Part shown: positions 35,396 through 43,965 of the stretch, piece after piece
Layout: every line of letters starts with the position of its first letter
Position numbering within the stretch: position 1 is the stretch's first letter
Source of the DNA: Candidatus Gastranaerophilales bacterium
Lineage (GTDB): Bacteria > Cyanobacteriota > Vampirovibrionia > Gastranaerophilales > Gastranaerophilaceae
Reading direction: 5' to 3'
Assembly: GCA_944325885.1 (NCBI GenBank)
Contig: CALVBT010000003.1
Coordinates: 260,205-324,204, forward strand
Length of the DNA: 64,000 nucleotides
Made by a program: the position numbers and the translations under genes
Notes under the pieces: generated by a model
The model's database searches: none
The model's input: only the letters and a program-made list of their open reading frames with translations
Told to the model about the DNA's origin: nothing

Positions 35396-36067
35396 ATGGG
35401 CTGTTTGAAATTAATAATAAAACTCGCAATAGTTATACTTGCAATAATAGGTTTCAAGGCCATAGGCGGCTGGGACTGGTGTGTAAAAAATTTCCCCAAA
35501 CTGCATTTTGGAGAAAAGCCGACACAGGAGGTTCTTATTCAAAAGAGCAGAGATGTTGCTGATTTTTCAAAAATACCTGATGAATACGAAATATCAAAAT
35601 CAGCCAATGTCCTCGGATATCGTGCTGTTATAGCCAACCATGACGCATCGGGGCAAAAGCTTGCTGTTGTGAATGAAAACAAAAACCTGAAATTGACAAA
35701 AGAAGATTTTAAAAACGGACAGCTCAAAAAAAAAATTGACGGCATAAACAAAAAACTGGAATACCAGTATGTGCATATAGAAAATTTTAAAATCCTAAAA
35801 CAAGGGACAATGCACGCAATGGGGCAGACCGTTCCTTATGCCCTTTTTGAAGCAGATGTAACAAACCTGCCTGTCAAAAAAATTAAGGGTATGATATCTG
35901 TAGCAACGGACAAAGAAGGAAAAAATAAAATAATAGTTTCTGCAAACGAAGGAAATAAATACTCCCAAATTATTGCACAGGAATTTTTCAAAAATGTAAA
36001 ACTGTCCGATATAACAAATGACAAAGAAAACAAACAGACAAAATCTCAAAAAAATAATAAAAAATAA
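35396..36067 (+). CDS. Hypothetical membrane-anchored protein upstream of a prepilin
   Basis: No family is recognised. The 223-residue protein has one N-terminal membrane helix (about residues 4-24, LKLIIKLAIVILAIIGFKAI) and an otherwise soluble, basic, beta-rich domain. Notable segments are YEISKSANVLGYRAVIANHD, HAMGQTVPYALFEADVTNLP and KGMISVATDKEGKNKIIVSA. The C-terminus is lysine- and asparagine-rich. It begins 21 bases after purB and ends 12 bases before the prepilin at 36079. The tight spacing to the pilin suggests a shared envelope function, possibly as a pilus accessory, but nothing in the sequence proves it. Confidence 0.7.
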   Translation: MGCLKLIIKLAIVILAIIGFKAIGGWDWCVKNFPKLHFGEKPTQEVLIQKSRDVADFSKIPDEYEISKSANVLGYRAVIANHDASGQKLAVVNENKNLKLTKEDFKNGQLKKKIDGINKKLEYQYVHIENFKILKQGTMHAMGQTVPYALFEADVTNLPVKKIKGMISVATDKEGKNKIIVSANEGNKYSQIIAQEFFKNVKLSDITNDKENKQTKSQKNNKK

Positions 36068-36078
36068 AAGGAGAATAT

Positions 36079-36738
36079 ATGTTGCAAAATAAACACGCCT
36101 TTACTCTGGCAGAAGTCCTCATAGCATTGACTATAATAGGAGTAATTGCTGTTATGACTATACCGAACCTTGTAAACTCGGCTAATGATTCAGAGTATTT
36201 TGCAGGATACAAAAAAGCACTGGCAATAGGATCTGCTGCCATTGAACAGCAGATTCTGGATAGCAAATATACAACAATCCAAGCAAGACAAGATGCAAAT
36301 AATGCATCAAACTTTAAAAATTTTGCAAAATATTTTAACGTATCAAAACAATGCTTTAATAACAACAATAACGAATGCTGGGATGCAACGGGAGAAAAGC
36401 TATATGCAAATTCTCAGCCGACACAAGCCAGCCCTGCGTTTATTGATTCTTCAGGAATGGCTTGGTCTTTATATTCCCCAACAGAAAATATTATTCTTGT
36501 TGACATAAATGCATTTAAAGGGCCGAATCATTATGGCAAGGACAGATGGTATTTTGTTCCGATTAACAAAGACGGAGTACGAGAAGGTACTAATGGTTAT
36601 AACGGAGATGCTGTATCAATGGCTCCATACAATCCATCAAATGACGGCACCGGTGGAGAAGCAAAAGATATTACAAGCTATAGTGCAGCCTGGTGTCAGC
36701 ATCCGCCTTGCAAAATCAGAAGCGGACTGCTCAAATAA
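36079..36738 (+). CDS. Class III prepilin-like protein (divergent)
   Basis: The 219-residue protein begins MLQNKHAFTLAEVLIALTII, with A|F cleavage, glutamate 5 and a hydrophobic helix to about residue 28. Compared with the other five prepilins it has a different globular part. It has cysteines in QCFNNNNNECWD, a FIDSSGMAWSLY block in place of TADGM.W, and LVDINAFKGPNHYGKDRWYFV instead of VDVNG..PN..GVD.F.F. These still line up, so it is a distant member of the same set. An AAAGGAG site precedes the ATG. It closes the operon with the anchored protein at 35396. Confidence 0.83.
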   Translation: MLQNKHAFTLAEVLIALTIIGVIAVMTIPNLVNSANDSEYFAGYKKALAIGSAAIEQQILDSKYTTIQARQDANNASNFKNFAKYFNVSKQCFNNNNNECWDATGEKLYANSQPTQASPAFIDSSGMAWSLYSPTENIILVDINAFKGPNHYGKDRWYFVPINKDGVREGTNGYNGDAVSMAPYNPSNDGTGGEAKDITSYSAAWCQHPPCKIRSGLLK

Positions 36739-36747
36739 AAAACAAAA

Positions 36748-37080
36748 CTATTCTTCCTGCGGAGTATACCACTGAAGAATCTCAGGCACGATACAATTGT
36801 CTATTGCTTTGCCAAAAAAGATTTCTTCCAGTTCTGTTTTTGATTTTTGCAGCAAAAGTTCAAAATACTGCTCCTGCCTCAACAATATAGCAAGCTCAAC
36901 ATCCTGCTCTCTGTTGAGGGGGAATTGTGCTTCTAAAAACTCTATACGTGCATTAATTTTTCTTACTGCAGACTTTATCGCCACTAATATATCATCACCA
37001 TCTTTTAACACATCTGAATCCTCATATTGAAGAAGTCTAAAATCATTGTATTCACAATCACGAGAAAAGGATACACCCAT
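36748..37080 (-). CDS. Small hypothetical helical protein, 110 residues
   Basis: From ATG 37080 (AGAGGTG upstream) the protein begins MGVSFSRDCEYNDFRLLQYE; the frame opens upstream at 37155, but that extension is hydrophobic and lacks a ribosome site. The rest is a helical, acidic protein: AIKSAVRKINARIEFLEAQF, then a long helix with RQEQYFELLLQKSKTELEEI, and the ending EILQWYTPQEE. It is probably soluble. No family is recognised. It converges on the prepilin at 36079-36738, with only nine bases between stop codons. Confidence 0.6.
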   Translation of the reverse strand: MGVSFSRDCEYNDFRLLQYEDSDVLKDGDDILVAIKSAVRKINARIEFLEAQFPLNREQDVELAILLRQEQYFELLLQKSKTELEEIFFGKAIDNCIVPEILQWYTPQEE

Positions 37081-37176
37081 TAAACACCTCTTTATACTAT
37101 AAATCACCACGTATATAAATAAACAAATTTTTTTTGTTCCAATTTCAAAAAACAAAAATATCGTTACAAAATTTCA

Positions 37177-37193
37177 TATAGTCAAATTGACTC
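37177..37193 (+). repeat. Short copy of the dispersed repeat core
   Basis: TATAGTCAAATTGACTC differs from the core by a one-base insertion and substitution. It lies in the rpsP leader region. Confidence 0.5.
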
Positions 37194-37204
37194 TCCGGAA
37201 TACT

Positions 37205-37335
37205 TGATTATTAGATATCCTTGTGGTTTGATAATGGCAGAAGGAAGTAAATCCGGCGCGGGGAAATCCTCTAATTACCCTCAAAATGTCTTGCGGCTGA
37301 AGGCACGCGCTTTGTCACATCTAACAAAAATACAG
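37205..37335 (+). ncRNA. Candidate structured leader upstream of rpsP
   Basis: A closing pair TTAGAT (37211-37216) with ATCTAA (37319-37324) could enclose a region with internal complementarities (TTTGA with TCAAA; GCG...CGC). The element is GC-richer than surrounding spacer and ends 14 bases before the ribosome site region of rpsP. It does not match any riboswitch or SRP RNA consensus that I can place. It may be an rpsP regulatory leader or an independent small RNA. Confidence 0.3.
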
Positions 37336-37349
37336 GAGAATCAAACCAG

Positions 37350-37760
37350 ATGGTTAAAATAAGATTAAAAAGACTCGGATATAAAAAGAACCCAACTTAC
37401 AGAATCGTTGTTATCAATGATTTGCAAAAAAGAGAAGGCAAACCTATTTGCGAACTCGGTCACTACAACCCGAAAACTAAAGAAATGAAACTCGACAAAG
37501 CTACTGCTCTCGAGTGGATTTCTAAAGGTGCAAAACCTTCTGAAACTGTTCAATACCTCATTAACAACTGTGATGATGAAGGTAAATTGATTTACAAACC
37601 TAAAACAGAAAAGAAATTGTCTAAAAAAGCACTGGCTAAACTGGAAGCTGAAAAAGAAGCAAAAGCTCAGGCAGAAGCTGAAGCAGCTGCCGCTGCCGAA
37701 GCAGAAGCTGCAGCCCCTGCAGCTGAAGAAGCACCTGCTGAAGAAGCCGCTGCTGAATAA
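37350..37760 (+). CDS. rpsP: 30S ribosomal protein S16 with long Ala/Glu-rich tail
   Basis: S16 stabilises 16S rRNA during small-subunit assembly. Residues 1-80 match the family: MVKIRLKRLGYKKNPTYRIV, DLQKREGKPICELGHYNPKT, and WISKGAKPSETVQYLI. The usual length is 80-90 residues; this one has 136. The extra 50 residues form a charged helix rich in A, E and K, ending PAEEAAAE, likely exposed. An AGGAG site precedes the ATG (ACAGGAGAATCAAACCAG). Such tails occur in several lineages. It appears monocistronic, with a terminator downstream. Confidence 0.96.
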   Translation: MVKIRLKRLGYKKNPTYRIVVINDLQKREGKPICELGHYNPKTKEMKLDKATALEWISKGAKPSETVQYLINNCDDEGKLIYKPKTEKKLSKKALAKLEAEKEAKAQAEAEAAAAAEAEAAAPAAEEAPAEEAAAE

Positions 37761-37793
37761 AAAAGTTTTTAACAGGGGAAAAGAACACTTATT

Positions 37794-37842
37794 AACCGCT
37801 TTGTGTACATTGTATTACAGGCGGTTTTCTTTTGCTTTTTTA
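37794..37842 (+). terminator. Intrinsic terminator after rpsP
   Basis: AACCGC (37794-37799) pairs with GCGGTT (37821-37826), with additional weaker pairs inside, and a T-rich run follows. Confidence 0.65.
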
Positions 37843-38037
37843 TACAGTTAAAAAGACATTATTTCTTAAATTTAGCCGTGTATTACAAATATATTACAAT
37901 TGTAAAAAATTTTATTAATATTGAAATCTCTAAAACTGAATATTTTTTATATAAATGTGGAACTATATTATTAGAAAATATTTTTATCCAGATTCCCCCG
38001 ATTCAATTAATAAATAATGAAGAAATGAAGGCGTAAG

Positions 38038-39153
38038 ATGACAGAGATTTCTAACACAGATTACAAAATTGTTTTTTCAGACGGCACCAAAATTGATATT
38101 GATGTACTTGACCAGCTCGAAAATAAAGAAGTAAAAGGCTCTATATGGGCGCAGTACAATTCCCTGCAAAAGGGAGGCAACAACAATAATGTCTTTGACA
38201 AACAAGAAATCGAAGCCCTGAAACAGGATTTAATTAAAAATGCAAAAAACGGCCAAATTACGCAGGAATCAATAAACAGTATCTTTGGAAAAAATGCAAT
38301 TAATGCACAAACTGCAAAATTTGACCTGCAGGGAATGGCTTTAATGGAAAAATTCCACAACCCCGTGGCTTTTGAAGAGAAAAACGATGCAACAAAAGTC
38401 GAACGACCGGAAATTTTTGAAGACAAATTTGCTTTTCAGGTAACGCAAGAAAAGCTGGATAAACTTTTCGCCAAACTAAAAGCCAAAAACAAACCAAGAG
38501 ACGGCAAAACAGCATATATTGAAGAATTTAAAGATTACAAACCCTCAAATCAGCAAAAATATGACAAGGTTTATTCTTATATCGAAAGAGAAATACCAAA
38601 AGCCGAAAGCGGTAAAAAAGCAGACCCCGCCAGGGTAAAAAGTATAGCTAACATGGTCTGTGCGTTGTCAGACAGATACGGTGTCGACGCTGAAATAACT
38701 GCTGCTATTTTACGCAAAGAAACAGGCGGATACCAATTTACCGACAAAGTAATGGTTCATGGAGAGAGTAAATACAAAGGCGTAATGCAGGTTGACCTAA
38801 CGACAATCGAATGTATGTACGCAAACTACAACGACTGGAAAACAAAAGGAAAACAGCTAACAGCGCACGAATACGCTGTATCGTACGACCACAAACATTT
38901 TGCGTCTGACGATGCCAGAATAGCAGAACTAAAAAAACTCTATCCCACACCAGAAGATTTACATCTAGCTATACAAAAAGATGTATCTCTGGGTGTAGAA
39001 GTAGGCATAATGGCTTACAAAGGCAAATTAAGCAAACACAAAGGCAATACAAGAAAGGCACTTGCAGAATACTGCGGCTCGCAATACCGTCTGCCGAGTG
39101 ATTCTACAGCTGTCAGCCGAATCTGGCCTCTGCCCCAATACAATAAAGCATAA
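38038..39153 (+). CDS. Lytic-transglycosylase-like protein with EF-hand-like N-terminus
   Basis: The 371-residue protein has a putative EF-hand-like segment near residues 45-65 (LQKGGNNNNVFDKQEIEALK) and a C-terminal lysozyme-like region from about 200. There, RYGVDAEITAAILRKETGGY contains the probable catalytic glutamate E228, followed by YKGVMQVDL, which resembles the G-x-M-Q family motif. LSKHKGNTRKALAEYCGSQY fits the later helices. The fold would cut peptidoglycan between MurNAc and GlcNAc. However, there is no Sec signal or lipobox, so how it reaches the wall is unclear. The start at 38038 follows a GAAGGCG site. The domain call is by motif and moderately uncertain. Confidence 0.6.
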   Translation: MTEISNTDYKIVFSDGTKIDIDVLDQLENKEVKGSIWAQYNSLQKGGNNNNVFDKQEIEALKQDLIKNAKNGQITQESINSIFGKNAINAQTAKFDLQGMALMEKFHNPVAFEEKNDATKVERPEIFEDKFAFQVTQEKLDKLFAKLKAKNKPRDGKTAYIEEFKDYKPSNQQKYDKVYSYIEREIPKAESGKKADPARVKSIANMVCALSDRYGVDAEITAAILRKETGGYQFTDKVMVHGESKYKGVMQVDLTTIECMYANYNDWKTKGKQLTAHEYAVSYDHKHFASDDARIAELKKLYPTPEDLHLAIQKDVSLGVEVGIMAYKGKLSKHKGNTRKALAEYCGSQYRLPSDSTAVSRIWPLPQYNKA

Positions 39154-39215
39154 CATTGTATGAACACGCCCAAATATGCTACAATATTCTCGAATAGTTG
39201 CGGGTGTGAATAACA

Positions 39216-41504
39216 ATGACTAAAAAATTATCAATTGCTTTTATATGGCACATGCATCAACCGGTTTACAAATCAGACCAGAACGGTATCTATCTTATGC
39301 CGTGGGTGAGGCTGCGTGCAGTAAAAGACTATCTTGATATGCTGCTTGTTATGGACAAATTTCCGGGGCTGAAGCTCAATTTTAATCTTGTTCCGCTATT
39401 GATTTCGTCCATTTACGATTACGGCTACAACAATGCGCACGACATATATTCACGTCTTACAATCACACCTGTTGAAGAGCTTTCCGATGATGAAAAAGAA
39501 TTTATTTTAAACCACTTTTTTGATGCAAATTATCAGAACATGGTTCTGCCAAATGCCGAATACAAAAAGCTTTACGACAAAAGGTTCCAGAGTACGGAAC
39601 TCGGCATAAACGATTTTTCTCCGCAGGAATATTCTGACATAATGGCGTGGTTTAACCTCATCTGGTTTGACCCGATGTACAAAGAAAACGATGAACTAAA
39701 AGCTCTTTTTTCAAAGAAAAACGGAGAATTTACGCTCGCTGACAGAATCCGTATTATTGAACTGCAAAGAGATATTATCAAAAAAATCATACCGGCTTAC
39801 AAACAGTATCAAAACGAAGGCAAGATAGAAATTTCAACAAGCCCCTACTTTCACCCGATACTGCCCGTGCTGCTCGATATGAAAGACGTAATCGAAGCAA
39901 ACCCGAACACCGAATATCCCGAACTAAAGTCAGATATGACAGAAGATGCAGCCTACAATGTAAAACGTGCGCTGGATAAGTTCGAAGAAATTTTTGGCAA
40001 ACGGCCTGCAGGCATGTGGCCGTCCGAGCAATGTATCAGCGAAAAAACGCTGCAGCTGTTTATGGATGCAGGGGTTAAATGGACAATTTCCGATGAAGGA
40101 GTGCTAGAACAAACGCTGAAAAAAGAGTTTGTAAGGGATTTTAGAGGCTATCTCGAAGACCCCTACGACCTGTGCCACAGCTACACTTACAAACACGACG
40201 GGAAACAAATCGGCCTGCTGTTTCGTGATGCCGTACTGCCTAATCTCATAGGGTTTGAATACCCTCATCACGACCCTGTCAAAGCGGCCAATGACCTCTA
40301 TGACAGGATAAAAACAACTCAAAGAAAACTCTTAAACTCTCCTGACAAGATGCATCTTTTGACTATTGCCATGGATGGAGAAAACTGCTGGGAAAACTAC
40401 CGTGACGACGGGCATGAGTTTCTCGACACATTATACAGGCTTATTCAAGAAGACGAAAATCTGGAAACCGTCTGCGTAAGCGACTATATAGATGCGGTTG
40501 CCAACATAGAACCTGCCGGTTCAACTTTTGAACTCGACCATCTGAAGGCAGGCTCCTGGATAAACAGAGATTTTCTGCTATGGATAGGCGAACCAACAAA
40601 AAACCTCGCCTGGACATATATGGACAAGGCAAGATGCGACATTAAAGAATACGAAAAAGCCCACCCTGACGACCCGAAGCTAAAACTCGCTTACGAAGAA
40701 TTTTATATCTGCCAGAGCAGTGACTGGTACTGGTGGTATGGAGAGCCTAACGACTCCGGACAGGACGACATTTTTGACCATCTGTTCAGAGAACATTTAA
40801 AAAACATTTACAAAATCATCAAAAAACCTGTGCCGGCTTATCTTGATGCACCTTTAACAGAATTTATCGAAGCCCGCTCAAGATACCCCAAAGCAGCCTT
40901 TGACAATTTTGAACTAACCGGCCGTGATGACAAAGACCACGCAGACAAGTGGGAGCTTGGCGGCTGCATTGACATACCTGCACCGCCGACCATGCAGGAA
41001 AAAAGGTTCTTTAACAAAATTTGTTTTGGTTATGACAAAGACAACCTCTATCTGCGCTTTGACATAAACCGCTACATACTGGACAAAGACAACGGGTTCA
41101 AAGACTTCAACCAGATTTACATATATTTTAAAAACAGAACGGACAATGCAATGTACAGTGCGCCTATACGTACTGTCAACAAGACAGAAGCCATTATCCC
41201 CGTGCTGAAAGAACCCTACAACAGCGAGGTAAAACTCACTCTGTTCAAAAAATTCAAGTTCAGCGCACAGCTCGCACACGCCACACACGACAACCTGTGG
41301 GTAATTCAGCTGCAGCACAATATAGAATTTGTCTTTAAGGATTATATGGAAATAAAAATTCCGTTTGCTGACATAAGGGTGGCACCAGATGAGCTTGTGG
41401 AATTTTTTATTGTGCAGGGTCCTTTAGGCATAGTCGATGATTTTTATCCGCAGAACAGTCTATTGCCGGTAATCAGACCGCAAAATGCCGCCGCAGTGCG
41501 CTAG
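39216..41504 (+). CDS. Glycoside hydrolase family 57 protein (amylase/amylopullulanase-like)
   Basis: GH57 enzymes act on alpha-glucans with a retaining mechanism. The 762-residue protein begins with the catalytic beta/alpha barrel: AFIWHMHQPVY near residue 8, NFNLVPLLISSI, and the catalytic glutamate region GMWPSEQCISEKT (E271 by position). AMDGENCWENY carries the acid D387. A helical region follows to about 560, and the last 180 residues are a beta-sandwich-like domain (CFGYDKDNLYLRFDIN). No signal peptide is present, so it may act on cytoplasmic storage glucan. The stop at 41504 is followed by the convergent apt gene. The ATG is 62 bases after the upstream stop. Confidence 0.9.
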   Translation: MTKKLSIAFIWHMHQPVYKSDQNGIYLMPWVRLRAVKDYLDMLLVMDKFPGLKLNFNLVPLLISSIYDYGYNNAHDIYSRLTITPVEELSDDEKEFILNHFFDANYQNMVLPNAEYKKLYDKRFQSTELGINDFSPQEYSDIMAWFNLIWFDPMYKENDELKALFSKKNGEFTLADRIRIIELQRDIIKKIIPAYKQYQNEGKIEISTSPYFHPILPVLLDMKDVIEANPNTEYPELKSDMTEDAAYNVKRALDKFEEIFGKRPAGMWPSEQCISEKTLQLFMDAGVKWTISDEGVLEQTLKKEFVRDFRGYLEDPYDLCHSYTYKHDGKQIGLLFRDAVLPNLIGFEYPHHDPVKAANDLYDRIKTTQRKLLNSPDKMHLLTIAMDGENCWENYRDDGHEFLDTLYRLIQEDENLETVCVSDYIDAVANIEPAGSTFELDHLKAGSWINRDFLLWIGEPTKNLAWTYMDKARCDIKEYEKAHPDDPKLKLAYEEFYICQSSDWYWWYGEPNDSGQDDIFDHLFREHLKNIYKIIKKPVPAYLDAPLTEFIEARSRYPKAAFDNFELTGRDDKDHADKWELGGCIDIPAPPTMQEKRFFNKICFGYDKDNLYLRFDINRYILDKDNGFKDFNQIYIYFKNRTDNAMYSAPIRTVNKTEAIIPVLKEPYNSEVKLTLFKKFKFSAQLAHATHDNLWVIQLQHNIEFVFKDYMEIKIPFADIRVAPDELVEFFIVQGPLGIVDDFYPQNSLLPVIRPQNAAAVR

Positions 41505-41580
41505 CAATTTTTGAAATCTGCACGCAAAGCCAACCTGCAGTTTTACGCAGCTGCCGACCAAAAAGTTTCTTCTCTGTGGA

Positions 41581-42108
41581 TTAAAGACCTTTGTATTGAA
41601 TCATTGAAGTAACGTCGATGCCTTCGAGCTTTTGTCTGCCGCCGAGGTCTGACAGTTCAATGATAAAGCCTGCGCCTACTACATTTGCTCCGCATTTTTT
41701 CACAAGTTTGCAAGCAGCATCAACAGTTCCGCCTGTAGCCAGCAGGTCATCTATAACAAGAACGTTTGCGCCTTTTTCAATTGCATCTTCATGGATTTCG
41801 ATTTTATCTGTACCGTATTCCAGCTGATACTCCTGAGAAATAACCTTTGCAGGGAGTTTGCCCGGTTTTCTTATCACGACAAATCCTGCATTGAGATTGT
41901 AAGCAAGAGGTGCGCCAAAGATAAAGCCTCTTGATTCTATCCCTGCAACATAATCTATTTTTTTATCCTGATACTGCTCTGTCAAAAAATCTATCATAAA
42001 TTTCAGAGCCTTTGGATCTTTTACAGCTGTTGTAATATCACGAAAAATTATACCCTTTTTAGGGAAATCAACAATATTTCTTACCTTTGATTCTACGTAG
42101 TTTTGCAT
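41581..42108 (-). CDS. apt: Adenine phosphoribosyltransferase
   Basis: Apt salvages adenine to AMP using PRPP. The 175-residue protein has the family pattern: VRNIVDFPKKGIIFRDITT at the start, GIESRGFIFGAPLAYNLNAGFV, the hood region VIRKPGKLP, and the PRPP-binding loop VLVIDDLLATGGTVDAA. The length is typical. A GAGGAA site lies 10-16 bases before the ATG. metY lies upstream on the same strand, 40 bases away, and could share the transcript. Confidence 0.96.
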   Translation of the reverse strand: MQNYVESKVRNIVDFPKKGIIFRDITTAVKDPKALKFMIDFLTEQYQDKKIDYVAGIESRGFIFGAPLAYNLNAGFVVIRKPGKLPAKVISQEYQLEYGTDKIEIHEDAIEKGANVLVIDDLLATGGTVDAACKLVKKCGANVVGAGFIIELSDLGGRQKLEGIDVTSMIQYKGL

Positions 42109-42148
42109 ACTTTATCCATTCCTCATAATTCTAATATGTGCAGCTGTG

Positions 42149-43447
42149 TTATAACGAACAAGCCTCAAGTGCTTTTTCGATATCTTCAATTATATCATCA
42201 ACATCCTCAAGTCCAACAGAAAGACGCATAAAATCTTCGGAAATTCCGCAGGCTCTTAGCTGCTCATCGTTGAGCTGCCTGTGTGTTGTCAGGCATGGAT
42301 AAGTAATGATTGAGCGGGAATCACCGATATTTGTGGCATGGATTAAGAGTTTTACGTTCTCTATAAACTTAATACCTGCCTCACGGCCTGTTTTTCCGCC
42401 GCATGCTTTACCGTTTATACCAAAACCTATTATTGATGATGCGCCCTGCGGCATGTATTTTTTGGTAAGTTCATAATATGGATTGTCCTCGAGTCCGGGA
42501 TAATTTACCCAAGAAATTTTCGGATTGGACTTTAGATATTTTGCGACCTTTAATGCAGTATCAGAAACCCTTTTCATTCTTAGAGAAAGTGTTTCCAGAC
42601 CTAACGTAGTCAAATAGGCGTTAAAAGGACTCAAACAGCAGCCAAAATCTCTCAACAGCTGGCCTCTGGCTTTTACTATATAAGCCGATTCTTTAAAGGT
42701 TTCTGTATAGCTGAGTCCGTGGTAAGTTTCATCAGGCTCGACAAGGGCAGGGAATTTTCCTGACGCTTTCCAATCAAAATTTCCCGAATCCACAATCATT
42801 CCGCCCATTGCGTTGCCGTGGCCCGAGATATACTTTGTCAGAGAATGCACAACTATATCTGCACCCCATTTAAAAGGATTGCAAAGATATGGAGAGGGGA
42901 CAGTATTGTCCACAATCAGAGGAATCCCGTGTTTATGTGCGGCGTTTGCAGCCTGTTCGATATCCAGAACATTAAGTTTCGGGTTTCCGAGCATTTCCGT
43001 AAAAAGACATTTTGTTTTTGGTGTAATTGCTTTTGAAAACTCTTCTTCTGTAGTCGCGTCAGTAAAGATAGTATTTATGCCGAGGTTTCTTAAAGTAGCG
43101 TTCAAAAGGTTGAACGTCCCGCCATAAAGCGTGGAAGAAGCAACAACATCATCTCCTGCCTGTGCAATATTCAACACAGCAAGCAAAGACGCAGACTGTC
43201 CCGATGACACAGCCAAAGCCCCGACTCCGCCTTCGAGTGCGGATACACGCTGTTCCAGCACAGCTGTTGTCGGGTTGGAAATCCTTGTATAAATATCACC
43301 GTCCTGTTTTAAATCGAACAAATCAGCAGCATACTGCACATTGTCAAAATCAAAAGCTGTTGTCTGATACAAAGGAACGGGTATACAATGTCTGTTGTCT
43401 TTTGGTGAATGAAATCCCTGTACTGCTATTGTGTCAAACTTTTTCAT
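42149..43447 (-). CDS. O-acetylhomoserine sulfhydrylase (Cys/Met metabolism PLP enzyme)
   Basis: Enzymes of this type make homocysteine from O-acetylhomoserine and sulfide in methionine synthesis. The 432-residue protein has the Cys/Met fold: YTRISNPTTAVLEQRVSALE, a ALAVSSGQSASLLAVLNI cofactor helix, the DNTVPSPYLCNPFKWGADIV block, and the PLP lysine in VHSLTKYISGHGNAMGG. The extra-long insertion around 230-270 is typical of MetY rather than MetB or MetC. An AAGGAAG site precedes the ATG at 43447. The assignment is family-level; O-succinylhomoserine could also be the substrate. Confidence 0.92.
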   Translation of the reverse strand: MKKFDTIAVQGFHSPKDNRHCIPVPLYQTTAFDFDNVQYAADLFDLKQDGDIYTRISNPTTAVLEQRVSALEGGVGALAVSSGQSASLLAVLNIAQAGDDVVASSTLYGGTFNLLNATLRNLGINTIFTDATTEEEFSKAITPKTKCLFTEMLGNPKLNVLDIEQAANAAHKHGIPLIVDNTVPSPYLCNPFKWGADIVVHSLTKYISGHGNAMGGMIVDSGNFDWKASGKFPALVEPDETYHGLSYTETFKESAYIVKARGQLLRDFGCCLSPFNAYLTTLGLETLSLRMKRVSDTALKVAKYLKSNPKISWVNYPGLEDNPYYELTKKYMPQGASSIIGFGINGKACGGKTGREAGIKFIENVKLLIHATNIGDSRSIITYPCLTTHRQLNDEQLRACGISEDFMRLSVGLEDVDDIIEDIEKALEACSL

Positions 43448-43462
43448 CTTCCTTATTCTCTT

Positions 43463-43882
43463 CTAAAACTGACCTCTCAGGTTTGTTTTTATAATATCAG
43501 AAACCCACGGCACATAACTGTCTGTGCCTCTCAGCACTCCTATTATCAAATACAAAACAAACAAAAAATACAAAAAAGTTATTACGGAAAAACCGTAAAA
43601 CAACGGTGTATTAAGAAAAAATGTCACCATAGACACAAGATTTTTTACCCCCGGTATAAAGCTAATCAAATTCATAGCATACCCGAGTCCCGATGTCACA
43701 ATCCAAAGCAAAAAAGCAATGAATATGGACTGAAAAATATGATATCTCAAAAAGGGTTTCATATCTTTGCGCATCAATGCACCGATGATAATAAAAACAA
43801 ACCCCACAAGCGGCATTATGTATGTCAAAACCGCAACAAGTTTTTCAAAAATAGATGGTCTGGCTCTGTGAATGTATGACAA
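43463..43882 (-). CDS. Small membrane protein, Tic20-like
   Basis: The 139-residue protein starts at a TTG (43882-43880) with a strong GGGGAG ribosome site six to seven bases upstream. It has four hydrophobic segments, about 16-36, 48-70, 75-95 and 102-122. The order FEKLVAVLTYIMPLVGFVF, a short basic loop, and FLRYHIFQSIFIAFLLWIV resembles the cyanobacterial Tic20 pattern, where a leading YxxPL helix is followed by (V/L)RFNxxQA. Tic20 is the plastid import channel's bacterial relative, with unknown function in bacteria. It could also be a DUF4870-type protein, which shares the F-x-R-x-x-(x)-x-Q motif. Sequence alone does not separate the two. Confidence 0.6.
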   Translation of the reverse strand: MSYIHRARPSIFEKLVAVLTYIMPLVGFVFIIIGALMRKDMKPFLRYHIFQSIFIAFLLWIVTSGLGYAMNLISFIPGVKNLVSMVTFFLNTPLFYGFSVITFLYFLFVLYLIIGVLRGTDSYVPWVSDIIKTNLRGQF

Positions 43883-43965
43883 TTTCTTCTCCCCTCAGCG
43901 TGTTCGGGCTGTTTATTTTTCCGCCCTTTCGCCCAATTTTAGACATTTTAGATGTTTAAAACTTT

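Noticed and set aside
37803..38036. 77-codon frame after rpsP with a GTG start
   Set aside because: It begins inside the rpsP terminator stem-loop and has a composition like random AT-rich DNA.
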